From Prado023 sp963700395 (GTDB lineage Bacteria; Actinomycetota; Actinomycetes; S36-B12; CAIYMF01): a stretch of 64,000 nucleotides of DNA. A program made the position numbers and the translations under genes. Shown here piece after piece: positions 42,613 through 52,586 of the stretch (position 1 is the stretch's first letter; the number at the start of each line of letters is the position of its first letter). Location of the stretch: assembly GCA_963700395.1 (NCBI GenBank), contig CAVOXI010000008.1, forward strand, positions 338,965 to 402,964, given 5' to 3'. A model generated the notes under the pieces. It was not told where the DNA came from. It did no database searches and saw nothing but the letters and a program-made list of their open reading frames with translations.

Positions 42613-42834
42613 GCTGAGCCCCGGCGCAGATCCTCTGACGCAGATCCTCAGACGCGGCTCATTGGCGCGGATCCCTTCCCGAGCCCCATCCGAGCATCAA
42701 GGTTTCGATAGGTGGTCACTAACGCGTCGCGGAGCCGGGTGAATGCACTCCCCTGAGACAATGTGACCTGAGACAGTGAAACCGGCCGCCCTGCGGCACT
42801 TGATGGCCGCTGAGCGGCCGATGGAGGAGCATCG
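42613..42834. other. Intergenic region with short repeats and a hairpin
   Basis: Contains a tandem pair around CGCAGATCCTC (42635-42660), a repeated CCTGAGACA(G/A)TG motif near 42,752-42,777, and a dyad GGCCGC...GCGGCC around 42,785-42,821 just before the ribosome-binding GGAGG of the next gene. Likely leader and promoter of the nucleotidyltransferase; nothing coding seen. Confidence 0.5.
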
Positions 42835-43527
42835 ATGTCCCAGGTCCAGGTCACCATCCTTGCCGCCGGCATGGGCACACGGCTGGGCAGGCCCTTCCCG
42901 AAGCCGCTGACCAAGCTGGCCAACGGCCAGACGATCATGGAGCAGCAGGTCGAGAACATCAAGGGCGTCTTCGGCGACGACGTGCGGATCATGATCGTGG
43001 TCGGCTTCAAGAACGACAGCGTGATGGAGCACCAGCCGGACGCGGTGTTCGTGTACAACGAGGTCTACGACCAGACCAACACCTCGAAGTCCCTGCTGAA
43101 GGCCCTCAAGGCCTCGCACGAGGGCTCGGTGATCTGGATGAACGGCGACGTCGTGTTCGACAGGGTCATCCTGGAGCGGCTCACGCCCTTCATCGTCTCG
43201 GGTCGCTCCGCTGTCGCGGTCAACACCTCGACCGTGGCCGACGAGGAGGTCAAGTACACCGTCGACGATCGCGGTCACGTGAAGGAGCTGTCCAAGACGG
43301 TGGTCGGCGGGCTCGGCGAGGCCGTCGGGATCAACCTGATCGGCGGCAAGGACAAGGCAGCGCTGATCCGGCAGCTGGAGGCCTGCGACGACCAGGACTA
43401 CTTCGAGCGCGGGATCGAGCTGGCGATCGCGAAGGACGGGGTCGAGGTGACCCCGGTCGACATCTCAGACCTGTTCGCCGTCGAGGTGGACTTCGAGGGT
43501 GACTTGGAGCGGGCAAACGCCCGGTGA
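42835..43527 (+). CDS. Nucleotidyltransferase of the NTP_transferase/LicC-like type
   Basis: 230 residues from ATG 42835. The start VTILAAGMGTRLGRPFPKPL is the pyrophosphorylase loop; VYNEVYDQTNTSKSLLKAL and GSVIWMNGDVVFDRVILERL (metal Asp) follow, and ALIRQLEACDDQDYFERGIE. It resembles LicC-type cytidylyltransferases that activate phosphocholine or similar groups. Placed next to a CDP-glycerol transferase it may supply the CDP-activated donor, which is inference. Ends 58 bp before a secreted nuclease-like gene. Confidence 0.82.
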   Translation: MSQVQVTILAAGMGTRLGRPFPKPLTKLANGQTIMEQQVENIKGVFGDDVRIMIVVGFKNDSVMEHQPDAVFVYNEVYDQTNTSKSLLKALKASHEGSVIWMNGDVVFDRVILERLTPFIVSGRSAVAVNTSTVADEEVKYTVDDRGHVKELSKTVVGGLGEAVGINLIGGKDKAALIRQLEACDDQDYFERGIELAIAKDGVEVTPVDISDLFAVEVDFEGDLERANAR

Positions 43528-43585
43528 GCACGATCCCCGCCTGGTGGCGGGGGCGCCGAGACTGATGAGGGGAAGGGAAGGCGCA

Positions 43586-46500
43586 ATGAGGAAGAGCCTA
43601 CGCAGCACGGGGGTCGCGGTCGGGGTTCTCGGGCTGCTGCTCGGGACGATGGCGGGGAACCCTGCGATGGCGTCCCCGGACGATGAGCTCGTCTGGGAGC
43701 AGGGCGTTGTCACCTCCGTGGCCGACGGCGACACCATCACTGCCAACCTCACGAGCGGATCCGGTGCTCCGAGGCGAGCAGCGCATTCGCACGATCGGCG
43801 TCCAAGCACCCGAGGTGGCTCATACCGGGACGCTGGCGGAGTGTGGTTCTGCTCAGTCCACGCAGAAGCTGAAGGCCCAGCTCCCGACCGGCGCTCCGGT
43901 GCAGACGAGGTCGGTCCAGGTCTCCTCCAACGACGACTACTCCGGTGGCCGCATCGTTCGGTCGCTGTACGCCCAGGACGAGGAGGGCAACTGGTACGAC
44001 AGCTCACGCGGAACCGTCAGCGAGGGGTGGCTGCTGTGGTTCCCGCTGGCAGCCGACTCCTCGAACAAGCCGGAATGGGCGCACAACCTGGAGTACCGGG
44101 TCCTGGCCGACGACGCCGCCACCCGGCCCCAGGGGCTCTGGACACCGAACCTCTGCGGCGGGCGCGCGCTACCCGGACTTGAACATCCGCGTGTGGGCTC
44201 GCTACTACGACACGGAGAAGGTGTACGTCCAGAACAACAGCCCGTACCCGATCGACCTCAACGGCTGGATCATCCGCGACTCGGCAATCAGCGCCTACAG
44301 GACTCTGACCGGCGTGCCGGTGATCGCCGCGAAGGGCCAGCCAGGCGATGTCCAGGAGGTGTACTCGGGCGACCTCAACCTCAACAACCTCCCCGCCACG
44401 AACACGGCCTTTGAGGGCGACGCGGTGTACCTGATGGAACCTGCAGGAGGTGGGCTCGGCACGGGGAACCTGCGCGCGTGGTTCCCCTACCCGTGCAACC
44501 CGGACGACTGCGGCGATCCCCAGAAGGGGCAGGTGGAGATCACGGGCGTCCAGTACGTTGAGCCCGCTCTCCAGACCCCCAGCGCCCCGGGATCAGTCGA
44601 AGCGACCGCCAGCACCAACGGAACGGGCTCGATCACCGTTCGGTGGGCCCCGCCCGCCAACCTCGGTGGCCCCAGCGTCACGTACACAGTCACAGCCCTC
44701 TCATCCAACGGCGGGGGACCGCTCCCCCTTCCTGCACCCAGTGGGATCACCGGCCTGGAGCACACCTTCTCGGGGCTCGCTCTGGGCAGGGCCTACAGCT
44801 TCACGGTGAAGGCGACGAACAGCGCGGGCACGTCTCCGGCCTCAGATGCCTCCGGTGAAGTGACCCCGGTGGGGGTGCCCTCAGCCCCGACGGAGGTCCT
44901 GACTGACGCTCGTGAGGCAGCCGTTGTGGTCTCGTGGCCCGCGTCAACGACGACGGGTGGGACGGCGGACCTCAAGTACACCGCACGGGCGGTGGAGGAC
45001 ACGAGCAAGTTCTGCGAGGCCACCGACGGGGTTACCTCCTGTGTCGTCGGCCAACTGGATCCGCGGGCCTATACCTTCATCGTGACGGCCAGCAACGCGG
45101 TCGGTTCAAGCGGCCCGTCGCCTGCCTCGGCCGCCACAACACCCAGGTCCTTCACAGGATCGGTGACGCCCCCCGGTAAGCCCACAGCCGTCGCAGCCCG
45201 CGCGCTGGACGGCCGTGCTGTCGTGAGTTGGCTTCGCCCACTCGATCAACCTGACGCACAGGGTGTGCGCCAGCCCCTGAGCTATGAGGTTGCAGCTACG
45301 CCTCGGGTCGGCGGAGCAACGAGGACCTGCGAGTCGAGTGGCGCGACGTCCTGCGTGGTGGGCAGTCTCACAAACGGCACGCCCTACACCTTCATCGTCA
45401 CCCCAAAGAACCAGGACGGTGTGTCCGGCAGCTCATCGGATCCGAGCGAAGCGGTCACTCCGTTTCCGTATGTGGCTGGACAGACATCGACTGTGGGAGA
45501 CCCGCCCCCAGCCGCCACTCCGTGGGTCGGTGGCCAGAGTCGTGGAGCTGACTGCGACCTCTGACGTCAACCTCGGGGGATACGGGCTCTGGGACAAGGA
45601 GTCCTCCAGCTACGTCAATGGCAGCAGCATCGAGGACCGGGCCGCCTACCTGTTCCCCATGGGCCAGAAGCTGGCTGCCGGCCAGAAACTGCGCGTGCAC
45701 TTCGGAGCCACTCCGAGTACTCCGTCCGCGCCCCCGGCCAACACCGCGGACCTGTGGACCGGTGCGTCCACGTTCATCGCACCAACGGGCGACTTCGTCG
45801 AGTTGGCCAACCTGAGTCGCTCATCGCTGGACTGCGAGGTCACACCCGGGGGTTCCTGCCGGGCCGCCCAGCAGCTGTCGATCTCGTCCTCGCCGGTCGG
45901 GGTGACGGCCCGCACCTCGCCGTCGAGCGTCGCAGTCTTCTGGGGAGCCCCGATCTCCCGGGGCGGCTCGGACATCACGGGCTACACCGCAACGGCCTTC
46001 AACGCCCCCATCGGTGGGTCTCCCATCGCTTCCTGCACAGCCGGCGGAGGCGAGCGAACGTGCTCGTTCGCGGGTGGCATCGGGACCAAGTACTACGTGG
46101 AGGTCGTGGCGCACAACGCCCAAGGCACCTCCGGACCGTCGTGGCGCGTCCTGGCCGCACCGAGGACCGTGCCTAGTGCGCCTGGGACTGTGTCGGCCTC
46201 CGGGACGCCCGGTGGGGTCAACGTGACCTGGACGCCGGCTGCTGAGAACGGCGCGGCGATCACCAGGTACACCGCGTCGGCCTACACCGCCGGGACTGGT
46301 GGCAACCCGGTGGGCAGCTGCACGACCAGCAACGGCTCACTGACCGGCTGCACGATCATGAAGCTGCAGGGCGGAACCCAGTACTTCATCGACGTCGTGG
46401 CCACCAACCGCGCGGGCAACGGGGCCGCCAGCAGCCCGAGGGTCGCCGGGCACGCCCGGGCCGGGGGGTGCCGTGAGCACCTACTCCAAGGGCAAGGTGA

Positions 46501-47027
46501 CCGTGCGCTGGGATGCCCCCACGCCGGGCTCCAACACCATCACCGGATACAACGCCAAGCTGTACACGAAGTCCAAGGGCGGGTCCAAGGTCGGCGAGTG
46601 CTCCGCAGCCGCGGGCAAGACCAGTTGCACGACCAAGAAGATGAAGAAGCGCAGCAAGTACTACATCGACCTCACGATGCAGTCCGCTTCCGGAACCTTC
46701 ACGGCCAAGCCGCGGATCGTCACCGGGCCGGCCAAGAAGGCCTCGGCGCCCAAGGTGACGGGCGCAACCCCATCGGGCAGGCAGGTCTCCATCGCCTGGG
46801 TACCGCCCTCGTTCAACGGGTACTCGTACCTCAAGGGCTACGGGGCACGCCTGTACTCCAAGAAGAAGGGCGGATCGGTCAAGGCGAGCTGCAGCGCAGG
46901 ACCGTCCACGCTCGCATGCACGACGAAGGCGCTCAAGAAGAAGGGCACGTACTACTCAGCCGTGCGGGTGAAGAACTCCAAGGGCTGGTCGAAGTGGTCG
47001 AAGCGGGTGAAGGTCGTCGTCCGGTAG
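43586..47027 (+). CDS. Very large secreted protein: nuclease-like domain, lamin-tail domains and FN3 repeats, with four frameshifts
   Basis: ATG 43586 (MRKSLRSTGVAVGVLGLLLG) begins a signal peptide ending near NPAMA. Reconstructed order: thermonuclease-like (SNase) domain at 43,670-44,165 (VTSVADGDTITANL, RIRTIGVQAPEVAH, AECGSAQSTQKLKAQL); lamin-tail-like domain (44,170-44,560, VYVQNNSPYPIDLNGWIIRD); three FN3 units to 45,460; a second lamin-tail-like segment (45,530-45,840, VVELTATSDVNLGGYGLWDK); four more FN3 units to 47,027. About 1,146 residues. The frame breaks near 43,760, 44,160, 45,533 and 46,467; the last lies in a G6 run and all are fixed by one base, so errors are likelier than decay. 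The last two FN3 units are Lys-rich. Probably a surface protein; nuclease activity unproven. Confidence 0.8.
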
Positions 47028-47038
47028 GGACGGTCGCC

Positions 47039-48500
47039 TCACAGCCGCCAGCGTGTTCGGGGCGTCCTCGTGATGGTCCACGGGGCGCCGTTGTTGGCGG
47101 GCCATGGGGTTCCGGGTGGGGCTCCGGGCTCGGGTCGGGGAACCGGATCGTCGCCGGATGCCGGCACGATGGTCCAGAATCCCAAGTCGACCTGGCGATG
47201 GTGCGCCCAACAAAGGAGCGCCAGATTGGGTAGGTCAGTGTTGCCCGCGGCCGCCCAGTCCTGGACGTGGTGCGTCTGGCACGCCTCCGCGGGGATGCCA
47301 CAGCCGGGGATGATGCATCCCCGGTCCCGGACCGCCAACGCCCGACGCTGAGCCGAGGTCGCGGTCCGGGCAGTGCGACCGACGGCCAGCGGGATCCGCG
47401 TCCCCAACAGGGTCGTGGCCAGTTCCGCGATTCGCAATGCCGCGGAGGGCGGCAGGGCGACCCCGGCCGGTCTGGGTGAGGGGTTCGTCGCCGCCAGCGG
47501 CCCGCCCGGCGCGAGCGAGGAACTCCGCGACCGTGTCGGGGCAGTGCCCGGTCTCGATCACGATCGGGGTGACCAGCGCGTCGCACGCGGAGAACCGCTG
47601 CTCCGCGGCCGTGAGGGTGTGCCCACGGGAGGTGGTCCACGACCTGGTCCCCCACCGCGGTGGAGTCCAGGGTGACCGACACCGACACCGGCAACCCACC
47701 ACGGGACGGGATCGACCCGGTGGCGTGCGCGGCGTTCACCAACGCCACCAGGCCATCAGCACGGCGGGCTGAGGCGGGCACATGATCGGCCTCTGAGCGC
47801 AGCCGCTCCGCGAACGCGTCGATCGCGGCGATCACCGCCTCGCCCTCCAGGCGGGGCAGGCTGCCGGCGAGGATCACGGAGTCGGCCGTCAAGGAGAACG
47901 ACAACGACCGGCCCTCATGCGCCGCTGCCTCGTCGGGCTCGGGGTCCGGCGGAGGATTCAGGACCCGGATCACGCGCTGCACGAAGTGGGTGACGGCCAG
48001 CGGTGACAACTGCCCAGGCCCCACAACGGCGCCAACTCCTGGATCACGGCCGCCATCTGCTCCTCGGTCAGCCGATCGGCCTCACGGGCCAAGGCGTTGA
48101 CGTGCTCGCTGGTGATCACGCCTGAGGCCCACACCAACCCCAGCGCCGGGTGCACCCGAGCGAACAGCGCCGCGCGCGCCAATCGCCGCGCCCACCCCGA
48201 GGACCACCCGCGTGCCAGGAGCATCGCTCCGTCACCGACAAGGGGCAGGCTCCCTGAAAGCGCCGCCGCGGCCATCCGCCGCGCCAGCTCGTACTCCGCC
48301 GACGCCACCGCGGAGCACAGCACCTCCACGTCCGCGGCCGGTCGCTCCCCGGCGCTCAGGCCCATGGCCGGCAACTCACCGATCGTCAGGTAGGACACCT
48401 GCGACCAGAGGTCCGCCACCTCGGGTGAGGCCGCAAGCACGGCTGCGGCCGCACGCAGGTCGGCCACCACCGGTGGGCCACCCACCCCCCGAACCCCCAT
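47039..48500 (-). CDS. DUF222/HNH endonuclease (13E12 repeat family), frameshifted
   Basis: N-terminal DUF222 helical region (VADLRAAAAVLAASPEVADL, SAVASAEYELARRMAAAAL, SGVITSEHVNALAREADRLT) and C-terminal HNH domain with RDRGCIIPGCGIPAEACQTH, HVQDWAAAGNTDLPNLALL and CWAHHRQVD. The frame breaks near 48,003, 47,630 and 47,440, so no single frame covers the gene. I chose ATG 48500 (MGVRGVGGPPVVADLRAAAA), with a GGGGGAG site just upstream; an earlier GTG at 48536 would place the LexA box inside the gene. About 486 residues. The family is repeated in actinobacterial genomes and several mycobacterial copies are DNA-damage inducible; function unproven. Confidence 0.85.
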
Positions 48501-48515
48501 CGGACTCCCCCCGTC

Positions 48516-48531
48516 TCGAACACCTGTTCGA
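48516..48531. promoter_or_regulatory. LexA (SOS) box upstream of the DUF222-HNH gene
   Basis: TCGAACACCTGTTCGA is a perfect palindrome with 7-bp arms and a 2-bp spacer. It matches the mycobacterial/actinobacterial LexA box TCGAAC-N4-GTTCGA exactly and lies 16 bp upstream of the chosen start codon. Confidence 0.88.
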
Positions 48532-48572
48532 ATCACTATCAGGAGTCGCCGACATCATCAAGTTCCGGAGGA

Positions 48573-48627
48573 TGTGATGTCTCAGGACATGGGTGACGGT
48601 TCTGCATCAGGACATTCGGTGACAGTT
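48573..48627 (+). repeat. Left terminal inverted repeat of the IS481 element
   Basis: Pairs with 49949-50002. It contains iterated TCAGGACAT(n)GGTGAC units, and a third related unit (GTCAGGACTTCGGTGAC) follows at about 48,629-48,645; these probably bind transposase. The transposase stop lies just inside. Confidence 0.88.
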
Positions 48628-48633
48628 GGTGTG

Positions 48634-49895
48634 TCAGGACTTCGGTGACGCTTTCGGGGTTTGGGTTGCTTGCCGGCGGGGTCTGCCGTTGCCGACGTAG
48701 CTCACCCCGGGTGCGGGCCGGGTGTGCTCGATGAGGATCTCGCCGTGCAGGTCGGCGACGGTGATCGTGTCGCCGTCGGTGATGACCAGGACCTGCTCGA
48801 GGGCGCGTCGTCCGTCGACCTTGTAGTTGACCCCGGCCAGGTTGAACGTGCCGGCGGTGGTCAGTTTCCTGACGCGGGTGCCGCGGGGAAGGTCTGCGGG
48901 CACCGCCGCCGGCCGGGTGATGGCGGGTCGGACGAGGAACGGCGGGTCGGGCTTGGGACGGGGAGCCTCGGCCTTCGCCGTGGCCTCCCATGCCGTGCTG
49001 GGGGTGATCCGCCCGGGTAGCCCCTGGTGGGGGCGCTCGGTGTTGTAGATGTGGTCGAACGCGTCGACCTGGGCCTGCAGCTCGGCCAGCGTGTCGGCCA
49101 GTGGCTGCTTGTCCAGGTAGCGGAACAGGGTCTGGTGGAAGCGTTCGTTCTTGCCTTGGGTGGTCGGCTTGTACGGCTTGCCGGTGATCGCGTCCACGCC
49201 CAGGTGCCAGAGGTGTTCCACGAACTGGCCCAGGTAGCCGCGCCGCGTCGGGTTCAGCGCGATCCCGTTGTCGGACAGCAGCCGTTGGGGAACACCGTGG
49301 GCAGCGACGGCCTTGTCGAACACCACGATCGCTGCCTCGGCGGTCTCGCCCCACGCGACGTGGGAGGCGACCGCGTAGCGGGAGTGGTCGTCGATGAGTT
49401 GGAAGATCACGCACTTGCGTCCCCCGCTCAGCACGTATTCCGTGGCGTCCAGCTGCCAGCACGCGTTCGGTGCTGGATACACGAACCGGCGCCACGCCGA
49501 GCGCGGCTTCTTCTTCGGCTCGGCCCGGGCAACCCCTGCCTGGCGGAAGATCCGGGCCAGCGACGCGACTGAGGGCACCGGGTCCAGGCCCATCGCGTGC
49601 ATCTTGTCGTGCACGCTGATCGGTCCGTGGTCCAGCCCGGAGGCCTCCAACGCAGCCCGCACCTGCACCGCTTGGGCCTTGACCTCATCGGTCAGCCTCG
49701 ACGGGCTCGACCTCGGGCGTCTGGACCTGGGCTCGAGCACCGCCGCCGGCCCATCGAGCTTCGCGCGTTTGCGCAACTCGTAGAACGACTTGCGTGAGAT
49801 GCCGTGCTCGGCACAGAACGTCGAGACCGCGCCCCGGGCGCGTCATCAGGCCACTGCGAGATCGCGAGGCGGACACGAGGATCGATGAGGTTCAT
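48634..49895 (-). CDS. IS481-family transposase, one frameshift near the N-terminus
   Basis: DDE transposase. ATG 49895 (MNLIDPRVRLAISQWPDDAP) gives the usual IS481 N-terminus; near 49,838 one base is missing in a C/G run, and the remainder continues in another frame from ELRKRAKLDGPAAVLEPR. The helix-turn-helix and rve domain follow: CWQLDATEYVLSGGRKCVI (first D), PQRLLSDNGIALNP (second D), GKNERFHQTLFRYLDKQP (E), then NTERPHQGLPGRITPSTAW. About 420 residues, normal for the family. The single shift means no full-length protein as sequenced. Confidence 0.92.
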
Positions 49896-49948
49896 TGACA
49901 GCCACCGCCCGAGCCTCACGGCAGAAGTGTCACCACCAAGACCACCAG

Positions 49949-50002
49949 AAGTGTCACCGATGTCCTGATGCAGAACCGTCACCGATGTCCTGAGACATCA
50001 CA
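49949..50002 (-). repeat. Right terminal inverted repeat of the IS481 element
   Basis: Read on the minus strand it starts TGTGATGTCTCAGGACAT and follows the left repeat closely for about 54 bp. Another GTGTCACC-type copy lies further inside near 49,927. Confidence 0.88.
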
Positions 50003-50119
50003 CGCCGACATGACCAAGCCGCGAGACCAACCTGTGGACGGTCCGCAAGCCCCCGGAATGGTCCCCAGCCCCGGCGAGCAGGCCCCCGCTGACCAACTGG
50101 CCGTGCACCACGATCGGAC
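50003..50119. other. 117 bp of unassigned sequence between the IS element and the chimeric join
   Basis: Both strands are open. On the plus strand an ATG at 50010 starts MTKPRDQPVDGPQAPGMVPS with no ribosome-binding site. On the minus strand a GC3-rich frame runs into a stop inside the IS terminus. Either could be the cut end of an actinobacterial gene. The benzoyl-CoA reductase homology starts only at about 50,120. Confidence 0.4.
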
Positions 50120-51332
50120 GACTCGATGAACCCGCCCGGCACGCCGGTGCGCTTCTCGAGCTCGCGCAGCATCAGCAGCTGCCCGGCGCTGAACGAGTTG
50201 CAGGACTTGACGCTGTTGATGAGGAAGCCGTCGGCCGCGTAGTCGCGGATCGTACCGCTCGAGCAGGTCGACGCGCGACGGCAGGCCGAGGTTGGTGTAG
50301 CAGCCGAGGCAGTAGTCGGCGAGCGCTCTCGAGCGGGTCGCTCCGGGTCGTGGCGGAAGCCGCCGTCGTAGAGGCCGCCGACCTGGGTGTAGGTGCTCGA
50401 CGACCGACCACCGCGCCCTCGCGGCTGAACATCCGCCAGAAGTCGTGGAAGCTGCGTCCAGTTCGGCGGCCCCTCGACGACCAGGCGGTAGCGCTCCTCG
50501 GCCGATCGGGCCGTCGGGCGTCATCGGCCCCTCGCCCGCCGCGATCGCGCGCCTCGACCTCCTCGCGCAGCTCGCGGTAGTACGCGACGGCGTCCTCGGT
50601 GCCGCGGAAGGCGGTGAAGATCGGGCCGATGTAGTAGACCCCGCCGAAGTAGGCGTCGATCGGCGACGGGCCGGTGCCGCGCCGACTCCAGCACCGCGCA
50701 CGAGGTCGTCCTCGGCCTGGCGCGAGCAGCGCCAGGCGCCGCGCCAGCGCGTCCTCGTCGAGCTTGCGGCCGGCGACGCGCTCGAGCGCCGGGATGACCT
50801 CGTCGCGCAGCTGGTCGACGACGTAGCGCGCGCATCGCCGGCGTGATCGCGCCGTCGGCCTGGTAGGGCACGTGGAGCATCACGACCGGGCAGTGGTACT
50901 CCTCGCGCAGCAGCTCGAACCACTTCATGAAGGTGAAGCAGCCGGTGTACGAGAGCAGCAGCAGGTCGGGCGTCGGCAGCGCGTCGCCGGTCGGGCCCGA
51001 TGTTGCCGCTGCGCATCATGCCGATGTCGCACTTGACGTAGGTGCAGACGTCCTCGGAGTGGCCGGCCTTCTCGGCCTCGGCGATGTAGCCCGCCGATCT
51101 TGCCGCGCATGCCCGACTGCAGCGCGTTGATCTCGGGCAGCACCGGCAGCAGCGTCGAACGCGCGCGAGCAGCTCGGTGAGGTTGCCGGGCACGAAGGTG
51201 TAGACGACCTTCTCGCCCGTCTCCGGCGCGCGCGCGAGGCGCGTCGAAGTGGTCGGCGATCATCTCCTTCTGGCGCACCTGGCTGGGTCCTTGCGATCGC
51301 CGGCGGCGGCCGTGGCGGTCGACGGTGCTCAT
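50120..51332 (-). CDS. bcrB: Benzoyl-CoA reductase subunit BcrB-like (2-hydroxyacyl-CoA dehydratase family), C-terminus cut by the join, many frameshifts
   Basis: Part of ATP-dependent class I benzoyl-CoA reductase, which reduces benzoyl-CoA to cyclohexa-1,5-diene-1-carbonyl-CoA anaerobically. Starts at ATG 51332. Although the frame changes at least eight times, conserved pieces in order match BcrB of Thauera: VRQKEMIADHFD, YTFVPGNLTELL, LPEINALQSGMRGK, KAGHSEDVCTYVK, LSYTGCFTFMKWFELLREEY, LADYCLGCYTN, SFSAGQLLMLRELEKRTGVP and GFIES. The Cys in GCFTFMKW and CLGC are likely [4Fe-4S] ligands. Homology stops at GFIES, where about 25 residues should follow. Four-base overlap with bcrC (ATGA). Confidence 0.85.
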
Positions 51333-52586
51333 GTCGCGCTCCCCACAGCTTGATCGAGTCGGCGAAGGTGCCGGCCTGCTCGCGGATCGATCTGGAACTG
51401 GCCGCGTGTTCTCCGCGTACTTGAAGCGGTGTACGGGATCGCCGGCGCGCGTCGAGCGCGGCCTCGAGCATCGGCTGGTCGAGCAGCGCCGGGTCGCAGA
51501 AGGAGGCGCGCGGCGAAGAGCACGCCCGTCGGCGCTCGCACGTCGCGCACGCGCTCGACGAGCGCCGCGCCCTTGCGCGTCCTCGGCGATGTAGCGCGAG
51601 GCGCGTGGCGACGCCGCTGCTCGAGGAAGGCGCGGGCGAGCGCGTCGCAGCGGATCGCTCGCCGGCGCGGACCTCGATCGGGCCCTCGATCATGCGCAGC
51701 GCCGAGCTGGAAGTCGTCGTCGACGATGTAGCAGCCGGCGCGCTCGAGCGTGCGGATGAGCGCCGAGCGGCGGCTGCTCGCAGAACGAGCCGCACGAGCA
51801 CGACGCGGGCGTTGTCGATAGGGCCGCGCCGGCGCGCTCGCGGACGCCGCGGCCAGGAACTCGCGCGAGCAGCGCGGTGTGCTCCTCGGCCGGCAGCACG
51901 CGTGCCGGCGCGCACGACGAGGTAGGCCTCGGAGGCGCGGCACCCTCCACGGCTCGCGCGCGACGCAGCGCGTCGAGCTCGTCGAGCGCGCGCCCGCCGC
52001 GCGGTTCTCGTCGCGCGATCGCGCGCGCAGCGCCTCGTCGGTCGAGCGGCCGCGCGCCCGCGCTCGCGAGCTCGCCGCGCGAGGCGCGCGCAGCTCGCTC
52101 GGCGTAGAAGCGGCCGCCGAGCGCCGGCGTCGAAGTTCTGCGGCAGGTCGAGGTAGCGCGACGAGCGCTCGGGGAAGAGCATCTGCCACATGCCGCCGAG
52201 GTTGCGGATCACGTCGCAGATCGACGGGAAGATCATGCCGTCGAGCGCGTCGAGGTCGCCGCGCGAGCGCCGAGCTCGATCGTGCTGCGCGGGATGTGGC
52301 AGATGTAGGACTGGAAGTACGCGTCGCCGCGGATGATCTCGAGCTCGTCGCCGCCGCCGAAGACGCCGACCGGCAGGCAGCCCATCGCCTCGAGCAGCGG
52401 CGCGCGGCACGTAGATCGGCATGTAGCCGATCGCGAGCGCGCCCGGGTTCGCTGCCTTCCACTCGCGCACCACGCCGAAGGCGATGGTCCTCGGCCAGGT
52501 GCAGCGCGCGCTCGAGGATCGGCGCGCAGGATCGGCGGCGCGCGGATCGGGGCCGGGGTTCCGGAGACCGGCGGCTGGCCGCTCAC
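51329..52586 (-). CDS. bcrC: Benzoyl-CoA reductase subunit BcrC-like, many frameshifts
   Basis: Second substrate-binding subunit of class I benzoyl-CoA reductase. Conserved pieces in order: FGVVREWKAANPGALAIGYM, PIYVPR, LEIIRGDAYFQSYICHIPRS (Cys ligand), DGMIFPSICDVIRNLGGMWQ, RYLDLPQNFDA, and near the end SFCDPALLDQPMLEAALDA and IREQAGTFADSIKLW. These match BcrC/BzdN over the whole length. GTG 52586 overlaps the upstream gene and the stop at 51329 overlaps bcrB. The frame is broken repeatedly by single-base changes, so exact ends of the middle part are uncertain. Confidence 0.85.

Larger units (their letters stand above)
48573..50002 (-). mobile_element. IS481-family insertion sequence, about 1.43 kb
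   Basis: Bounded by inverted repeats that begin TGTGATGTCTCAGGACAT on both sides and match over about 54 bp with one mismatch and short indels. It carries a single IS481-type transposase on the minus strand. Flanks (GGAGGA on the left, CGCCGA on the right) show no target-site duplication. It separates the HNH gene region from a 117-bp stretch that leads to the chimeric join. Confidence 0.9.
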
